A stretch of DNA of 64,000 nucleotides from Ophiodon elongatus (lineage: Eukaryota; Chordata; Actinopteri; Perciformes; Hexagrammidae): assembly GCA_016806645.1 (NCBI GenBank), contig JACSYO010001818.1, positions 693,001-757,000 on the forward strand, written 5' to 3'. The notes beneath the pieces were generated by a model. That model ran no database searches. It had not been told where the DNA came from and was given only the letters and a program-made list of their open reading frames with translations. Of this stretch, positions 35,076 through 47,621 are shown one piece after another. Each line of letters opens with the position of its first letter. Position 1 is the stretch's first letter. The translations under genes were made by a program, and so were the position numbers.

Positions 35076-36359
35076 TAACGATTAATTGGATGACTGATCA
35101 GAATTCTGTGTTTCATACCATTTGCTGTGCCAACACAGGAGAGGGAGTGTTGGTGGATGGGGATCTACTAATGTGTCAAAATAAACTCTAGTGGCAATTG
35201 ACTTGCTGCTCATGGAGTCAGGTGGAAGTGAGCATGCTCGAGAATGGAGTTACTGTGCCAAACTGATAGTGCTTAAAGCTTTGAGGAGTTTGCCCAGCGT
35301 TTGCAAAAGGTTGCCAACAAACATTCAGACACAATGTAGCTGATTTCTCAGGGACAGTATGTCAGAATCTTTTGATGTCTTATTAGGTCTTAAGATGTCT
35401 GGTTTAAGACTGTTGTGAGACGCTTAGCTAATTAAATTGGCTTTCGAGCTGTGTGTGACTACTGTGCATCGATGGGTCTGGAAACCAGCTGACAAATATT
35501 CAATACTTTTTTTTTTTTAAAGGTATGGCTGAGCATTCTTTATGCAGCTGGTTTTGATTTACAATCGTGTAATGAGCAACGATATGACGCATCAATATTT
35601 GCAGAGACGCAAGCACATTTTTACCACGCCAACAATTATATCTCTTTTGAACTTCAGTCACATGACAAATGATGGCTGTAAAGGTCGTGTTGCAGATTAA
35701 TTTGAGAGGCAGGCAGTAACAGACAGATGAACATGAATTAATTTAGACAGAATATGGGCCAACACTGTCTGTGACGAACAGTAATGTGTGTGACTGAGAT
35801 GTTTAAGTAATAAACAATTAGTTTAAGTCTCTAAAACAAAGCTTCTCTGGACATCAAAGTTGATGGACTCAACTTACTTATTTTCTAGAATATTTTTGTT
35901 GAGTACATAGTTTTAATGTGCCTTAATGGTATTATAAAACATAGCATACTCTCACTGGCAGTGTACGTGAGAGACCAAAGCATCTTGATAATATGAGCAT
36001 GAGGAAATGCTCACAGTAGAGGCTAAGAAAAGGTCACCTTGACAGAAAAGAATTAGAAAATGACAGAAATGTCAGGAGGCATTTTTATTAAAATGCCAAT
36101 ATTTTGCTGTATCAGTCTAAGCAGGTCATCAAGATAAGACCTTTACACTGTTTTGCCTTTCCGTCAAACTCTGGCATTTTCTTCGAGGGGAATCATATGA
36201 GCTCATTTCATTTTGGGAAGGGAAACTTTGCCTTTCACACAGCTGATATTTGCATATTTCTCTGGAGTAGCTGTGTAACTGACTATAGTCGATCCGTACG
36301 GAGCACGTAAACCACAACTTAATTACACAGTTTAACCATCACAGTGTGAAATAAAGTTT
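35076..36359. other. Unique noncoding sequence
   Basis: Nothing recognised. Frames of 62-68 codons at 36104-36317 overlap on both strands without domains. Confidence 0.55.
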
Positions 36360-36540
36360 TATATTGGCATTTGTTATCGGCCGATATTCAGTAAAAAATA
36401 TGCCATCAGGATATCTCATTAATAATTTACATCCCTGATATTGCTACATTGTGAACAACATATCGGTGTTAAGATCGGCAGCAGGAGTAACGTTGGCAGC
36501 GCTGCTGCTAACAGCTAACGTGAGGGGGTTCCATTAGGCT
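36360..36540 (+). repeat. Candidate dispersed repeat (ATCGGCCGATATT module)
   Basis: ATATTGGCATTTGTTATCGGCCGATATTCAGTAAAAAATATGCCATC resembles a fish repeat built around a TATCGGCCGATA palindrome. CATATCGG and GATCGGCAGC recur downstream before a CTAACAGCTAACG segment. Family and edges are uncertain. Confidence 0.4.
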
Positions 36541-37845
36541 ACGTCATGGCTCGTCTGTTCATGCACCATTCAGTACAAATGAGTATTGGGCAAAGATGAA
36601 TTATGACGTTATAATGTGTTTGAACGTTATCTTGTAAATTGTAGTTGTTGGCGAGAAAATTAATAGGATAGGATAGGAAATGAATAATTTGAAGGAGATG
36701 TTTTCACAAAAAATATAATACACATATTAGAGAGGTTGTTATGTTATTGTTTAATTTCCTAACACTAAAACTGCGACATAATCCCAGCCGTGAGTTTTGT
36801 GATCCGTGGCGCCCATATACTGGAGTGTAATAACTGATATGTTTAATTATTTAGAGGTCCATTTCATGTGTCCTGTAGGGACACTAATTAGAAGTTACTT
36901 TCCACCTTCCTAAGGTAAGAGTAGGCAAAGCCCTGTGAGTAATATTGGAAATTGGACATTCTGCAGTATCACATATGGGTTTTTCTCTAATTTTGAAATG
37001 TCCCAATGACATATCCTATCAAAATGACCCACATATGTATACAAACAAGCACACACACACACAAATGCCACACAGAGAGAATGATTTAGCTTCTAGTTTA
37101 ATGCAATTTTGTGGTGCTATATGAGCTGCTCTGTTTACCGAATGAGTTATTCATACATTTTATTTCCTTGCAGGTACATGGCAAAATTGATGGAATATGT
37201 GTCAAATCACTCTCTGACATCTGCTCATATTCATCAGCCTCTTAGTCCTTGCATTGGTTCCTTCATTAGAGAGGTGACACAAAACTCCATCAAGACTTGA
37301 TATCCCCCCAGCACCTGAGCTAAATTGGATTTTAAATAAATGTCAGAGTGAGTTTTACATTAAAATTGGAGAGCATAAATGTAAGTTTGGTATCAGGCTT
37401 GAGGCAGAAACACACAGTATGTGTAAGGTAAAGTCAAATGAGGTCCTCCACCAATATTTGCCAGACCTAAAATAATGACGTGGACTAGCACAGGGAACAG
37501 GTTGTGATTTTAATGTCATCCATTGTCAGGTGTTTGGTGCCCTCTCAAGTTTTGTTTCCACCACGTCTTAGTTAAACACCTCTTTGAGTACTTTTGAAAA
37601 ACATCCTCCAAGGTAAAACATGATTTAAGGATAACACTTTACCCATTGTCAAAAAATACCTTGATTTAAAATTATATGAAAAACATATTAATTTCATTGG
37701 ATTTCTGCGATATATACCCATGCCCAGGACTGACCTGAAGGGGACCTATTCTTACTGGATTCATAGAAGTATTATTGGACTTATATTAAACCTATTGTTG
37801 AAGTATAATCCTTGAATTTTCTGTTCATTTTTTTGTAAACACAAT
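36541..37845. other. Unique A+T-rich noncoding sequence
   Basis: Contains three GATAG units (36664-36677) and a short CA run (37050-37063). No gene recognised. Confidence 0.6.
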
Positions 37846-37905
37846 GTAGCCCACTGACACATTGTTTGGGCTACACAAATAAACTTGGTTCGGACTGGAT
37901 TGGTC
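37846..37905 (+). mobile_element. Possible LINE-type 3' terminus
   Basis: GGGCTACACAAATAAACTTGG resembles the GCGCTATATAAATAAANTTGA end of L2-like LINEs. TGTAGCCC and GGGCTACA can pair across a 17-base loop. The upstream 150 bases contain no recognisable reverse-transcriptase sequence, so this could also be chance. Confidence 0.35.
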
Positions 37906-39110
37906 AAGGATTTCATGTTCTCTTGAATCATGTTTAGATGAGGAGAGCTCTTCTGTTAACACAAATGAAAAGTGTACTGAGGCTGTCTCATAATATTTGA
38001 AAGAAAGTAAAACCTACAGTAAAAATAGAGATAGTGGCACTCCTTCTACCAATGCCAGTCTACTTATTTGCACAAATTATACACATATCGCTCAATAGGC
38101 TATTCAGCAAAGTAGTTTTAATATGACCCATTAATGAATGTTTCCGTATCCCTAACCATTGCTGACATTTCCCTCAATAACTTTAACTGAAAGAATGAGG
38201 TTCATTGCCTATTTCGAGTCATATGGGGACGATTGACAAAAAAAAAGGTCAACCTGTGTTGTAAAAATTAAAATAGGGTTCCAAAAAATGTATACCATTA
38301 GAATAAAAGTGGAGAGATTGAAACACGTGCTGACTCATAAGTGGGCCCTCTACAGAAATATTGTCTGTTGTCCTCTCACGAAAGGTCAGTTCAATCACAC
38401 AATTTTAAATGGTTTTATTTCATGTTAGTTACCTTGGCCAATGCACGCCCCCTCCTCTACATGTTAGATTATATGAATCACCTTTTGATGTTTCGGCTCC
38501 TCTAATCCGAAAGCAATTATTCCGTAAACCCAGTAATAATTAGAATGAATTAAAGTACAGTAAAGAATGAAAGTGGTGGAAATTACATTTGGAACACATT
38601 AATTGCGCTTCTCATTTTTTTGTGACAGAAGTGTAAAATGTAATACTATTATCCCCTTTTTTTCTCGACCAAGAGAAGTAACCTTTCTGATCAAAGCCAG
38701 CCAAGAAAACGCAAAAGCAAGATCAATATCTGGAGGTACTGACCTGATCAATTTCTCTCTTCTCTGCTCTGCTGCTTAGGTATTTTATTTTCCCAGAGAA
38801 AAGTCACCACCTGATAGATTGGACAGACAGACCATTCCCATGGTGGCCACCTGCTCTCAAATAAAATCAGACTTAATTCTTTACACTTTTTTAAAAAAGT
38901 ATCAGCAAAGTGCAGCAACACTTACTGTCCACAAAGGAACACAATGTTTTACCACAGAGCTGCTGATGAGTTTCATATTCATATGCTATATAAATTAGTT
39001 TAACAAGTTATACAAATTAATACTATTATGCTATTGTGGTTGTATGATTATTGATAAAATGCTCATAAATAAATCAAATGACATAATATTTTAATTGTTA
39101 GTAATGTTGG
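37906..39110. other. Unique A+T-rich noncoding sequence
   Basis: Contains a perfect 16-base palindrome ACTTTTTT/AAAAAAGT at 38885-38900. No gene recognised. Confidence 0.6.
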
Positions 39111-39168
39111 ATATATTTTAGGTAAGGTTTTAAGTTGTCAATATATTTTAGGTAAAGTTTTAAGGCCT
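39111..39168 (+). repeat. Short tandem duplication
   Basis: ATATATTTTAGGTAAGGTTTTAAG is repeated with one change as ATATATTTTAGGTAAAGTTTTAAG after a 6-base spacer. Confidence 0.8.
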
Positions 39169-39381
39169 TAACTCCTGATTAAATAAGTGTTTTCTTGTTT
39201 TGCATTATGCTCTTAACACATTTACACCTCCTCTGTTAATTTATTGTCGAAACAAGTCATCTGTGTTAACCTCTTTATCTGCGCTGCACTCAACAGTGCT
39301 ACAGATAAATCCCTCTGACTCTGTCACCAAGCAGCTTATCACTCACTGTGCCCTGATGTGGTCACTCACAGCAAATACAGC

Positions 39382-39439
39382 AAAAAAAAAAAATATATAA
39401 ATATATATTTAAAAGAAAAAAAAAAAATATATATATATC
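39382..39439. repeat. A-rich/(TA)n low-complexity block
   Basis: Two A runs (12 and 12 bases), each followed by TATATA-type sequence. Confidence 0.9.
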
Positions 39440-39652
39440 TGTCAAGTTCAGGGCATTGCTCAGATTTGTCTAGGTTTCAAATGTGTGTTCCTGGACGTAC
39501 TGTATTTATTTTATTTAGTCAATTGAAAACAATCTGCCGAACCAGCCAAGTGGGTTAAGGACTCCAATCTCCAACAGATGCATGACTAGAGTTGGAACCA
39601 CTTGTTTATTATTGATTAAGGCAAAACACACATGTTGAAGAGCAACCTGTAT

Positions 39653-39694
39653 TTATATATATATATACATATATATATATATGTATATATATAT
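39653..39694. repeat. (TA)n microsatellite with CATATG/GTATAT interruptions
   Basis: About 42 bases of alternating A/T broken by single C and G residues. Confidence 0.9.
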
Positions 39695-39990
39695 GTGTCA
39701 TATAAATAACTGAATGCCAAAAAAGGGCATTCTTACATAGTCAAATCAGCTACAGTAGTCAAGCTCATGCTAACTACTCAATGATGTTCTCTCTACGACA
39801 GAAGCAGAAGCATCACTTCCATGTGCAAAGCATTGTTTTCAAGAAAGACAGTTGAAACACAGAGACCAGTTACAACTCAAATGTGTATAGCATATTTAAT
39901 ATTTAAGTGTGCTGTTGTTAGGATTGTAAACTGTAATAGATTCTGATTGTCCCTTTTTTCTGAAACACATCACTTTGTCTTCTATTTATT

Positions 39991-40022
39991 ATGTGTGCGA
40001 GTGTGTGTGTTTGTGTGTGTGA
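39991..40022. repeat. Imperfect (GT)n microsatellite
   Basis: GTGTGCGAGTGTGTGTGTTTGTGTGTGTG-type sequence. Confidence 0.85.
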
Positions 40023-40634
40023 GGGGTTATAATACCAATGCTTTATGAGCAGCTCCCTCCATATAATTGCACAAGCATCATTATTGTTAACACACACTAT
40101 CAACTGTTTCAGCATGCAACACACAAAGAAAGAAAAAATAAAGCATTTACTCGCACGTTGCTTTTCTATCCATATACCTTTATAATGAAGACCAATTACA
40201 GAGTTACAGGCTGGCAGTGGCAGGATGAATACATTCTGACATGCCTCATAGCACCAGGATAATTAGCTGAGCTGGGTGCAAGAAAAGGGCTCTGTGTATG
40301 TTCGACTGCAAAGGGGGAATTGGCACCGACCTTTTGGAAGCAGGTATGAGATTGGCAACAGTCGCTAGAGAAAATGTTTCCCAGAGGGCAAAATAGCTAG
40401 GGGCATCTAGAGCCACTGGCAAGACACTTTTGAAAAGCAATGGTACCACGAGAAAAAAAAGGTCATTCAGGCCTCCCGGCAGAGTCTCTCACAGTTAATG
40501 GGGCTGTCTCCCGAGGTTACATTTAACTTCTCCATATTCATCAATAGATAGCAAATGTGTATAATTAAGTGGGTTGATTGGAAATGAATACAGTAAAGCT
40601 ATTGGTTAACAAAGCAACCCACGGAGCTTTGGAG
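40023..40634. other. Unique noncoding sequence, candidate regulatory patch
   Basis: No gene. A balanced, repeat-free patch at about 40180-40440 could be a conserved noncoding element, which cannot be judged without cross-species alignment. Confidence 0.45.
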
Positions 40635-40905
40635 TCCATCCATCCATTAGCTACACCCACTTATCCTTTGAAGGGTCGCGGGGAGGAGCTGGAGCCGATC
40701 CCAGCTGACATTGTGCTCACCATGGACAGGACGCCAGTCAATCACACGGCTAACAAGTAAAGACGGGGAAACATTCACGCTCACATTCACACCTACGGGC
40801 AATTTAGATTCGCCAATTAACTTAACCTGCATGTCCTTGGTCTGTGGGAGGAAGTCAAAGCACCCGGAAAAAGAAAAGAAAAAAAACAGGAGAACATGCA
40901 AACAT
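40635..40905 (+). repeat. CCATCCAT...CTTATCC fish repeat, forward copy
   Basis: The order is CCATCCATCCATTAGCTACACCCACTTATCC, GGGTCGCGGGGAGGAGCTGGAGCCGATCCCAGCTGACATTG, CCATGGACAGGACGCCAGTCAATCACA, ATTCACGCTCACATTCACACCTACGGGCAATTTAGA, CTTAACCTGCATGTCCTTGGTCTGTGGGAGGAAGTC, then GAGAACATGCAAAC. This is a widespread teleost dispersed repeat, nearly full in module order but with an A-rich insertion replacing the usual module before GAGAACATGC. Frames on both strands (81-91 codons) are repeat by-products. Confidence 0.85.
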
Positions 40906-41560
40906 TTGGAGATTGAAAACAAAAAGAAAGATATCCTACCAAATTATGCTATCTAAAAAATAAAAATATGTCGAGCATTAAGAATCAAAGACATTTGTTT
41001 CAGTTCAATTGCCTTTCTTAGTGTTTTAGGTATTTGTTTTGGAGGCATAACAACAATATAGACACAAGCATTAACAATGCAATTAAGAGGAATGACAATG
41101 ACATTGTCTATACCAAATCAAACAAATCAGTTCCATTATGTATTGGAGCAGAAATGCTGAAAAAAAGAAGCCCTCTGGAGAAATAAACTCATCACTAAAT
41201 CAATTCCTCGACGTGACCAAAGCCCAACAATGTGACACTCCCGAAAAGAATCATCGATCAATTTTATGCAGAGGAAATGTTTTATTGACTTTAAATGGTT
41301 TATAATATCCAGAGGGAGTGGTGAGGGGACAGGGTGAGACATACAGATTTACTAATACAGCTTTAACATACCGATCATTGGATGAACTCTGATATCAATA
41401 GGGCTCATATATTACAAGTAGAAGTTAGCTACAGTAGCACAGGGGGTGAAGCCTGTTTTTAATGAGCATGGATGTGATCGTGAGCATTCAGTTTGTCTCT
41501 TATCGCCACCAAAGGCCAATCTCCCACCTTCAGTCTGAGACCAGTGAAGACTATAAATAG
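40906..41560. other. Unique noncoding sequence between inverted repeat copies
   Basis: A+T-rich; no gene recognised. Confidence 0.6.
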
Positions 41561-41659
41561 TGCACCAGTCTCACAATGTGAGCTGGGACCGGCTCCAGTC
41601 ACCTGTCACCCTGCACTGGATAAAGTGGTGTAATGGATGGACGGATGGATGGATGGATC
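41561..41659 (-). repeat. CCATCCAT...CTTATCC fish repeat, inverted partial copy
   Basis: TGCACCAGTCTCACAATGTGAGCTGGGACCGGCTCCAGTCACC, CCTGCACTGGATAAAGTGGTG and a (GGAT)n end are the reverse complement of the first third of the copy at 40635. The terminal GGATGGATGGAT array marks the element end. Confidence 0.75.
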
Positions 41660-43559
41660 TTTCCCTGGTCATCCCAAGCAATACCATAAATCAGTATGAA
41701 ACCATAAAAAAAAGTGATTTTTATTTATTGATGGTGATGCTACAATCTTCAGAACCCGACTGGAGTTTTTTTTTTTTTCTTGTTGTGTTGTTATAATAAG
41801 AGATCTTTGCTGTTTGAATGAGATCCATTGATTTTGTGCAATATAGTGACAGTGGTTATGTGATCTCATGACATAAAGTTATCACGTTGCAACATAAATG
41901 TGAAAACGGTATCGCACCCTACATTTCAAAGTCAAGGAGGACAAAATAGTTCAAACGCTCTGATGACTCTTAGAAATCTGGAATTTGCTACCTTTTCACT
42001 TTTTGGGGGGATATGCTCATTGGACTCCATAAAGTTATGTTGTAATAACAATACAAAATGTCTAGTGACTTAATTACATGGTAGGTAGTAATTAGGAGGA
42101 ATATCTTTATAACATGACAAATATATTCTTATTAGTTATTGCCTATAATGAAAAGTATCTTGTTAAAATATCAACAATTTGAATTATAGAGAATAGAAGA
42201 GTAAGTGAGCAAATATAAAGCAATAAAAGAATAAAATGACAGACAGACAGACAGAAAAGTACTTTAGCTCACAGTCCACTTGACCGTGAATGATGAGACC
42301 ACATGGCACGGTCCATAAGATGGATTATACCGTATTTCATCACACACCAAATGTGACCCTTTATTATGTGCCTTTTCCATATTAAATTAGAAATTACATC
42401 CTGTTAATTTGTGGATGGAGCATATTAAATGAAACCTTGAAACCATGAAGTATAGAGGTTGAGACCAAGAGATATCACTGTATTTAATTTGGCGAGCCAG
42501 TGGCCTGTCTGTGAAATGAATTAGGACTTGAAGTCAGCAGTGAGTGTGCAATTGTGTTTCCTTGATACATTATCAATCAGTAAACTGAAACAAATATATG
42601 ATGATTAGTTTTTTTTTATTATAACAAATCATTGAGATTCTTACAGAAATATAAAATATTGTTAACTTTCTAAACCTGCAAGTACATTAAAATACTTTAC
42701 ATGCTGCATAACAAAACACATCGATCACTGGATATGTGAGCTACTTTAAACTTCCAGACACTTGGAATTATGAGACACTGCTATATGAAACGGTAGACAA
42801 ATACATATCCTGAAATCCTTAATGTGTGACAGCGTTGAGGAAGGCGCTGGTGCTTGGAATATTTTCCATAACCTGGCAATAGTTATCACCAGTAAACTGT
42901 TTGTAAATGAGGCCCAGCTGGTTGACCACGCTGTTTGGAGTTTTTTAATTAATGAGAACCTGTTGCACATTAAATAGCATATAGTGGGTTATCATATTAT
43001 GTGTTTGATATTTAATGTTTATTCCAAGCTATGGAATTACTCAGCCAAGGAACACCACTGGAGAGTGACAGCCACTTTGTCAAGCGTTCTCCTCCCCCTG
43101 CGGTCCGGGTTGTCTTTTTGCATTGCAGACTTGGCACAAATTGTAAATGGCAGAGCTACTTGAAGCCAGTGAAGAGGGACAAGGATGGTACAGTAAATGT
43201 TAGATTCAGGATGGGACAGGCACTGTTACTGTCAGATAAGCGGAGAGCCTGAAACCGTGGCGTACTAGAAAATCCACTGGGAAAAGCCTGCATGTCAGTA
43301 AGGTGGATAAAAAAATAACAAAAAGGGAACAACGAAGGAGGAAAAAGCAGACCCGCACTGCCTCAACAAAATGATGGGCACTGAATGGCAGCTGGATAAC
43401 AAAAGGCTTGTCAAAGACTGTATTTGATTAACTACAAATATTTTTATACTAATACAGTGGGATTTTCCTTTGCCAGTTCCCTCAAGAATAGGCAACATCA
43501 CAAACTGTGATCATTCTGTTGCTGTGTGCTGACCGGTTTGTGTCTGTACGTACAAGTCT
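41660..43559. other. Unique A+T-rich noncoding sequence
   Basis: Contains poly-T (about 41766-41779) and a GACA microsatellite (42238-42255). No gene recognised; small frames at 42746-42970 and 43031-43252 have no domain. Confidence 0.55.
42238..42255 (+). repeat. (GACA)n microsatellite
   Basis: About four and a half GACA units. Confidence 0.9.
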
Positions 43560-43910
43560 TTATAAGTCTGTTGACCGTCGAGCAGATGCCTCATTCTTGA
43601 GCGGTGGCAGTAAACATCGGCAGCATTATCAAAGGCCTCAGCTTGCCCCGCTCTCCATCAAGCCTCCACTCAGCTAATGCCTGCATCTGTAATGTCCCAG
43701 AGGCGGCCTTATCTCCCCCGGCCACTTGGATTCATTGCCAACCTCCAGTTCATGGCAAAGCTCTGATCTGAAGACAAGCGAGTGGTGTGCCAAGGTGGGC
43801 AGCAGAAAAGAGTGACCTCCCGCCACCAACGCTCATCTCTCCCACTCTCACCCTGCTCGCCAACAGCTCCCCCAGCGCACCCCGACTGTGGGAATAAATG
43901 AAAGGCTCTT
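43560..43910. promoter_or_regulatory. Candidate conserved noncoding element
   Basis: A repeat-free G+C-balanced block in A+T-rich surroundings, with few open frames. It contains ATTATCAAAGGCC (TCF/LEF-like ATCAAAG), GCGGCCTTATCTCC (GATA-like TTATCT) and CAGCTAATGCC. The texture is like vertebrate developmental enhancers. This is inference only; conservation was not tested. Confidence 0.3.
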
Positions 43911-44430
43911 TAGCAGATTACCCTGTGCGTTTTGCTGCGTGTTGTCAATTTAGAATCCTGTAGCGACTGTGTTAAGGTTGGACTTCATTACCACCCCAGA
44001 AGCATGGATCAACATGTTATGGAGCTTACAAACTCATCCAACGCCTTTTTTATTCCCGGAAAGAGTAAAACAGCTGCATCTGATGTGCCATATAGCTGGA
44101 TGTGTTAATATGTAAATGTGAAAACCTTTCATTCAGGACAAAGCGGTTCAACGGTCGATCTAGAAAATGTAAGAAAAGAGTAAACAAATATCTGACTGCA
44201 AATTCCCAGATCCCAATATGGCGACTTATGACCTATACTGTTATTTTGTTATATGGATATAGATCGTAAGGTTACACTGATATAACAAAAAGAGAAAAGA
44301 AGGGCAAACCAAAAGCTCCAAGTACACCACAGAGGATCAACCGGCACATACTGATCAACATTCAATGCCAAGAAACAGCCTGGCACTGTGCCATGAAACC
44401 ACCCGAAAAAACTTGTGGTTTTTACAAATA

Positions 44431-44436
<6 letters not shown>
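43911..44436. other. Unique noncoding sequence
   Basis: Nothing recognised. Confidence 0.6.

Positions 44437-44488
<52 letters not shown>
44437..44488. repeat. Pure (TA)26 microsatellite
   Basis: Fifty-two bases of perfect TA alternation. It encodes the Tyr-Ile run of a spurious minus-strand 96-codon frame. Confidence 0.98.
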
Positions 44489-44490
<2 letters not shown>

Positions 44491-47400
44491 GATAATTACA
44501 AGCCATAAAGGTTAGCTGTCTCCCGTGTTCAGTATTCATGCTATGCTAAGCTAACCATTTAATTGATTCGGTTGTGGCCTCTGACAGCACATCTCACGTA
44601 GGGCTTTGTATCGGCAGCAGTTCAATGCTAACGGTCTAGAATTGGGAACGTGGGGATCTCTGATGTTCAAGAGTTGCCGTTGCATGTAAATGAAAGATGA
44701 TTAAAGTCCTTTTGGAGTATATGTAACTCATTCCACAGTCATTTGCATATCCTCTATGCGTACCCCCTTACCCACAGAGACATCGCTTAATATTAAGATT
44801 TCAGCGGCGCACAACAGCACATATCTTAATCATGTCGACGAAGCTGCTGATCTCGCCGCATTACAGCCACGGGGTTCCTCCGAGAGCGGAGCAAAGGTCA
44901 ACCGAGCTGCTCTTGACTTCCAGCCTTTGTGTTTCTTCTTCAAAAATTGAGACTGAAAAAGACTTGATTATTCAACAAGTCATGTTTTGGTATGAATTAT
45001 ATTTACTAACCCAGATACCGTGAAATGAATATATAAACAAAAAGTAATTATATAAGTAAGTAAAAAAGTCAGACACAGAGAGAGAGAGTGTCAGAATAAA
45101 TGCTGGAAATCCTTTGCTTTAAATTGCCCTTCTCAAATATTAAATCAATGTGCAATTATTGACTAGCATATGAAATGAATGTCATTCAGCATCCAGTCTG
45201 GTGGTCTTTGATAGCTACAGGGTGCCATTACTTATTCATATAGTTATGAATGCAGTCATCGGTGCTGCTTTACGGGGATGGCGCCGAGTAAGAGGAGATC
45301 TTCTCGAAACAGCTCACGTTCTCAGACCGACAATAACGCTTGGTCAAAACAGAGTTCATCATTAACATGAAAAAGTACACAAGCTGACCCTGATAGCCGA
45401 ACTATCACAATTACTGTACCGTGATAACTGTTGCATACAACATGAGCGGATCACTGTCATCCTGATCCCAACCCTGTCCTGTTTAATTAATATTACATCC
45501 CTCTGCAGTCAGAAAGTCTGGTTCAGCTCGCTTCATGGGTGTAGATAAAAAAAAAGAGAAAAAAGCCTCTCCGCAGAGGTTATGAGTTAACAAGGCGCGT
45601 GGTCAGGCGTGCAAAATAGCACAGGATGCCTGATCAAACACTGTGATTGGCCTCCGTCCTCTGATCCATTAACCTTAAAACAGAGTGATGGACACCGCGA
45701 TGTCAGAGCTCGCACGGCTCAGTTTGAATGACGGCTACGTGGGAAGACACGGAAACGGGAAAGCAGAGCGGACTGACAGCCAAAACATACTCAATAATGT
45801 ACATTCACACCCAAGTGAACCTCGCGAGGTGTCATTTTCATCGCCAGGTGCTACAACATCATTCCGAGCTGATAAAACCTTTTATGCTTTCTGAGAGACG
45901 TCATCCTCGTTAATGACCTTTTCACCATCCTCTGCATGGATTTGTGTTCGGTTGAAAAAGGCCTTTGAAGGCTGAATATATTGTGAGTGAGGCTGCCATA
46001 GCCAATAGAGTCAATGGTCAATATCCTTACATTTCATCGTGAATATAATACAAAATTACAAAGATCCAGCATTTACAGAATGTAGTTTTATCTAAGAAGA
46101 CAGACGAGTCACGGAAATATTTCATAAAGGGAATCGCAGACAAGTTAAATCCAGCCATAACACCGCTGGATCACATAAAATATAGCTGTTGAGATGGCAA
46201 CCGTTAATGGGTAAAATGTGACGCTGAGCTGTGAAAAACCAAAATGTATAATAGAATATCTCAGAATAACACCAGTTAAATGTGATTAAGGGAAGTTTGA
46301 ATAGGGGACATTTTTTTACTTACACTGGCACATATTTGTTGAAAATTGGCCATTTTATTCTTTAATATGTAAATGTAGGACTACAGTATTGAAAATAACT
46401 CAGTGTGGAGTTAGAATATAATTAATATTGGATTTGTATTCATGAAATCACCATGGGGTGTGCAAATTAACCAGACACCTTGATGCATGTATGTGTGTGC
46501 ATGCTGCCTTGTGATCTTGGGTTTTTACTCACAGCTGGATATCTCTATTACTATATAGATGTTTTGCTTAAATCAGCATGAATACAAGGTTCAACTGAGT
46601 GAATCTCCAGTTCAGCATGATTATCTCATAACGCTAATTCCGACGTCAGCGCCAGCACCTGACATTCCGCACATCCTTCTACATCTGGAAAATGCATCAT
46701 CCTTAGACACACCAAGTCATAAAATATATCAATAACACATCAGTCTGAATTTGAGCTGCTTGATGTAGCAGAAATTCATCAAAGTCAGCAAACAGGAGAG
46801 GACACAGACTGTTTTTCAAATTGCCAAGGATCTGTTCAATGAGCCATACTCACAAGTGATTTATTCTCTCGTTTCTCAGGCAACTTTACATTTTGTGACT
46901 GCTGCAACATATTTGGTCAAACAGTCGATCCGACGGGAGTTAATGCCGTAAATAAAGAGGACACCAAAGAGATAATGTGTATTATTGTAAATGAACTACC
47001 ATGCAACAGAATGTTTTAGCCAATTTTCTTCGACGGACAAAAAAAAAAGAATGTGGCAGTCACATGATACTGAGGAGGAAATGAAATAAATGTCTATGCA
47101 AGGGCATACTGTGCATTTATAAAGATAAGAAACATAGTTCTGTCAGGATACTGGCAATGAAAAATCCATGCTCCCAGGGAAAATTATGAATTCAAGAAGA
47201 ATATATCCATGTGCAGATACAATGGTTCACTCAATTATGTGTGAGACACTTGAACATTTTTTATATCCCTCATCTTTCAAAAAAAAGTGCGATCTTTCAA
47301 ATGACTGAGGTTCAGAGATCAGTGTGCGCGTGAACAGCTTGACATATATAAAACTGCAACGAAACATCCAGAGCGACACGAGAACAATAAACAACTTCGG

Positions 47401-47560
47401 CTCTCGGAATAAAGGCCATTAAGAATACAAACCGGGCCTTGAATAAGAAGCTAAGTATGTCCCCTGACGGTCTGCTCCCTAATGGTTTTTGCTTTGTGGA
47501 TCTTTCTGAATTAAAATAAAGACGTCAGCGTTGCACAATGGAAACCTACGCTGTTCTTTT
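44489..47560. other. Long repeat-poor noncoding stretch
   Basis: No gene is recognised. Balanced patches at about 44740-44940, 45255-45420, 45590-45900 and 47390-47560 carry small overlapping frames (61-69 codons) without domains. They may be conserved noncoding elements. An AG run lies near 45077-45089. Confidence 0.45.
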
Positions 47561-47621
47561 GTGCGAGTGTGTGCGTGTGTGTGTGCATGTGCATGTGTGT
47601 GTGTGTGTGTGTGTGTGTGTT
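47561..47621. repeat. Imperfect (GT)n microsatellite
   Basis: About 60 bases of GT with GC and CATGTGCATG interruptions in the left half and pure (GT) in the right half. Confidence 0.97.
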
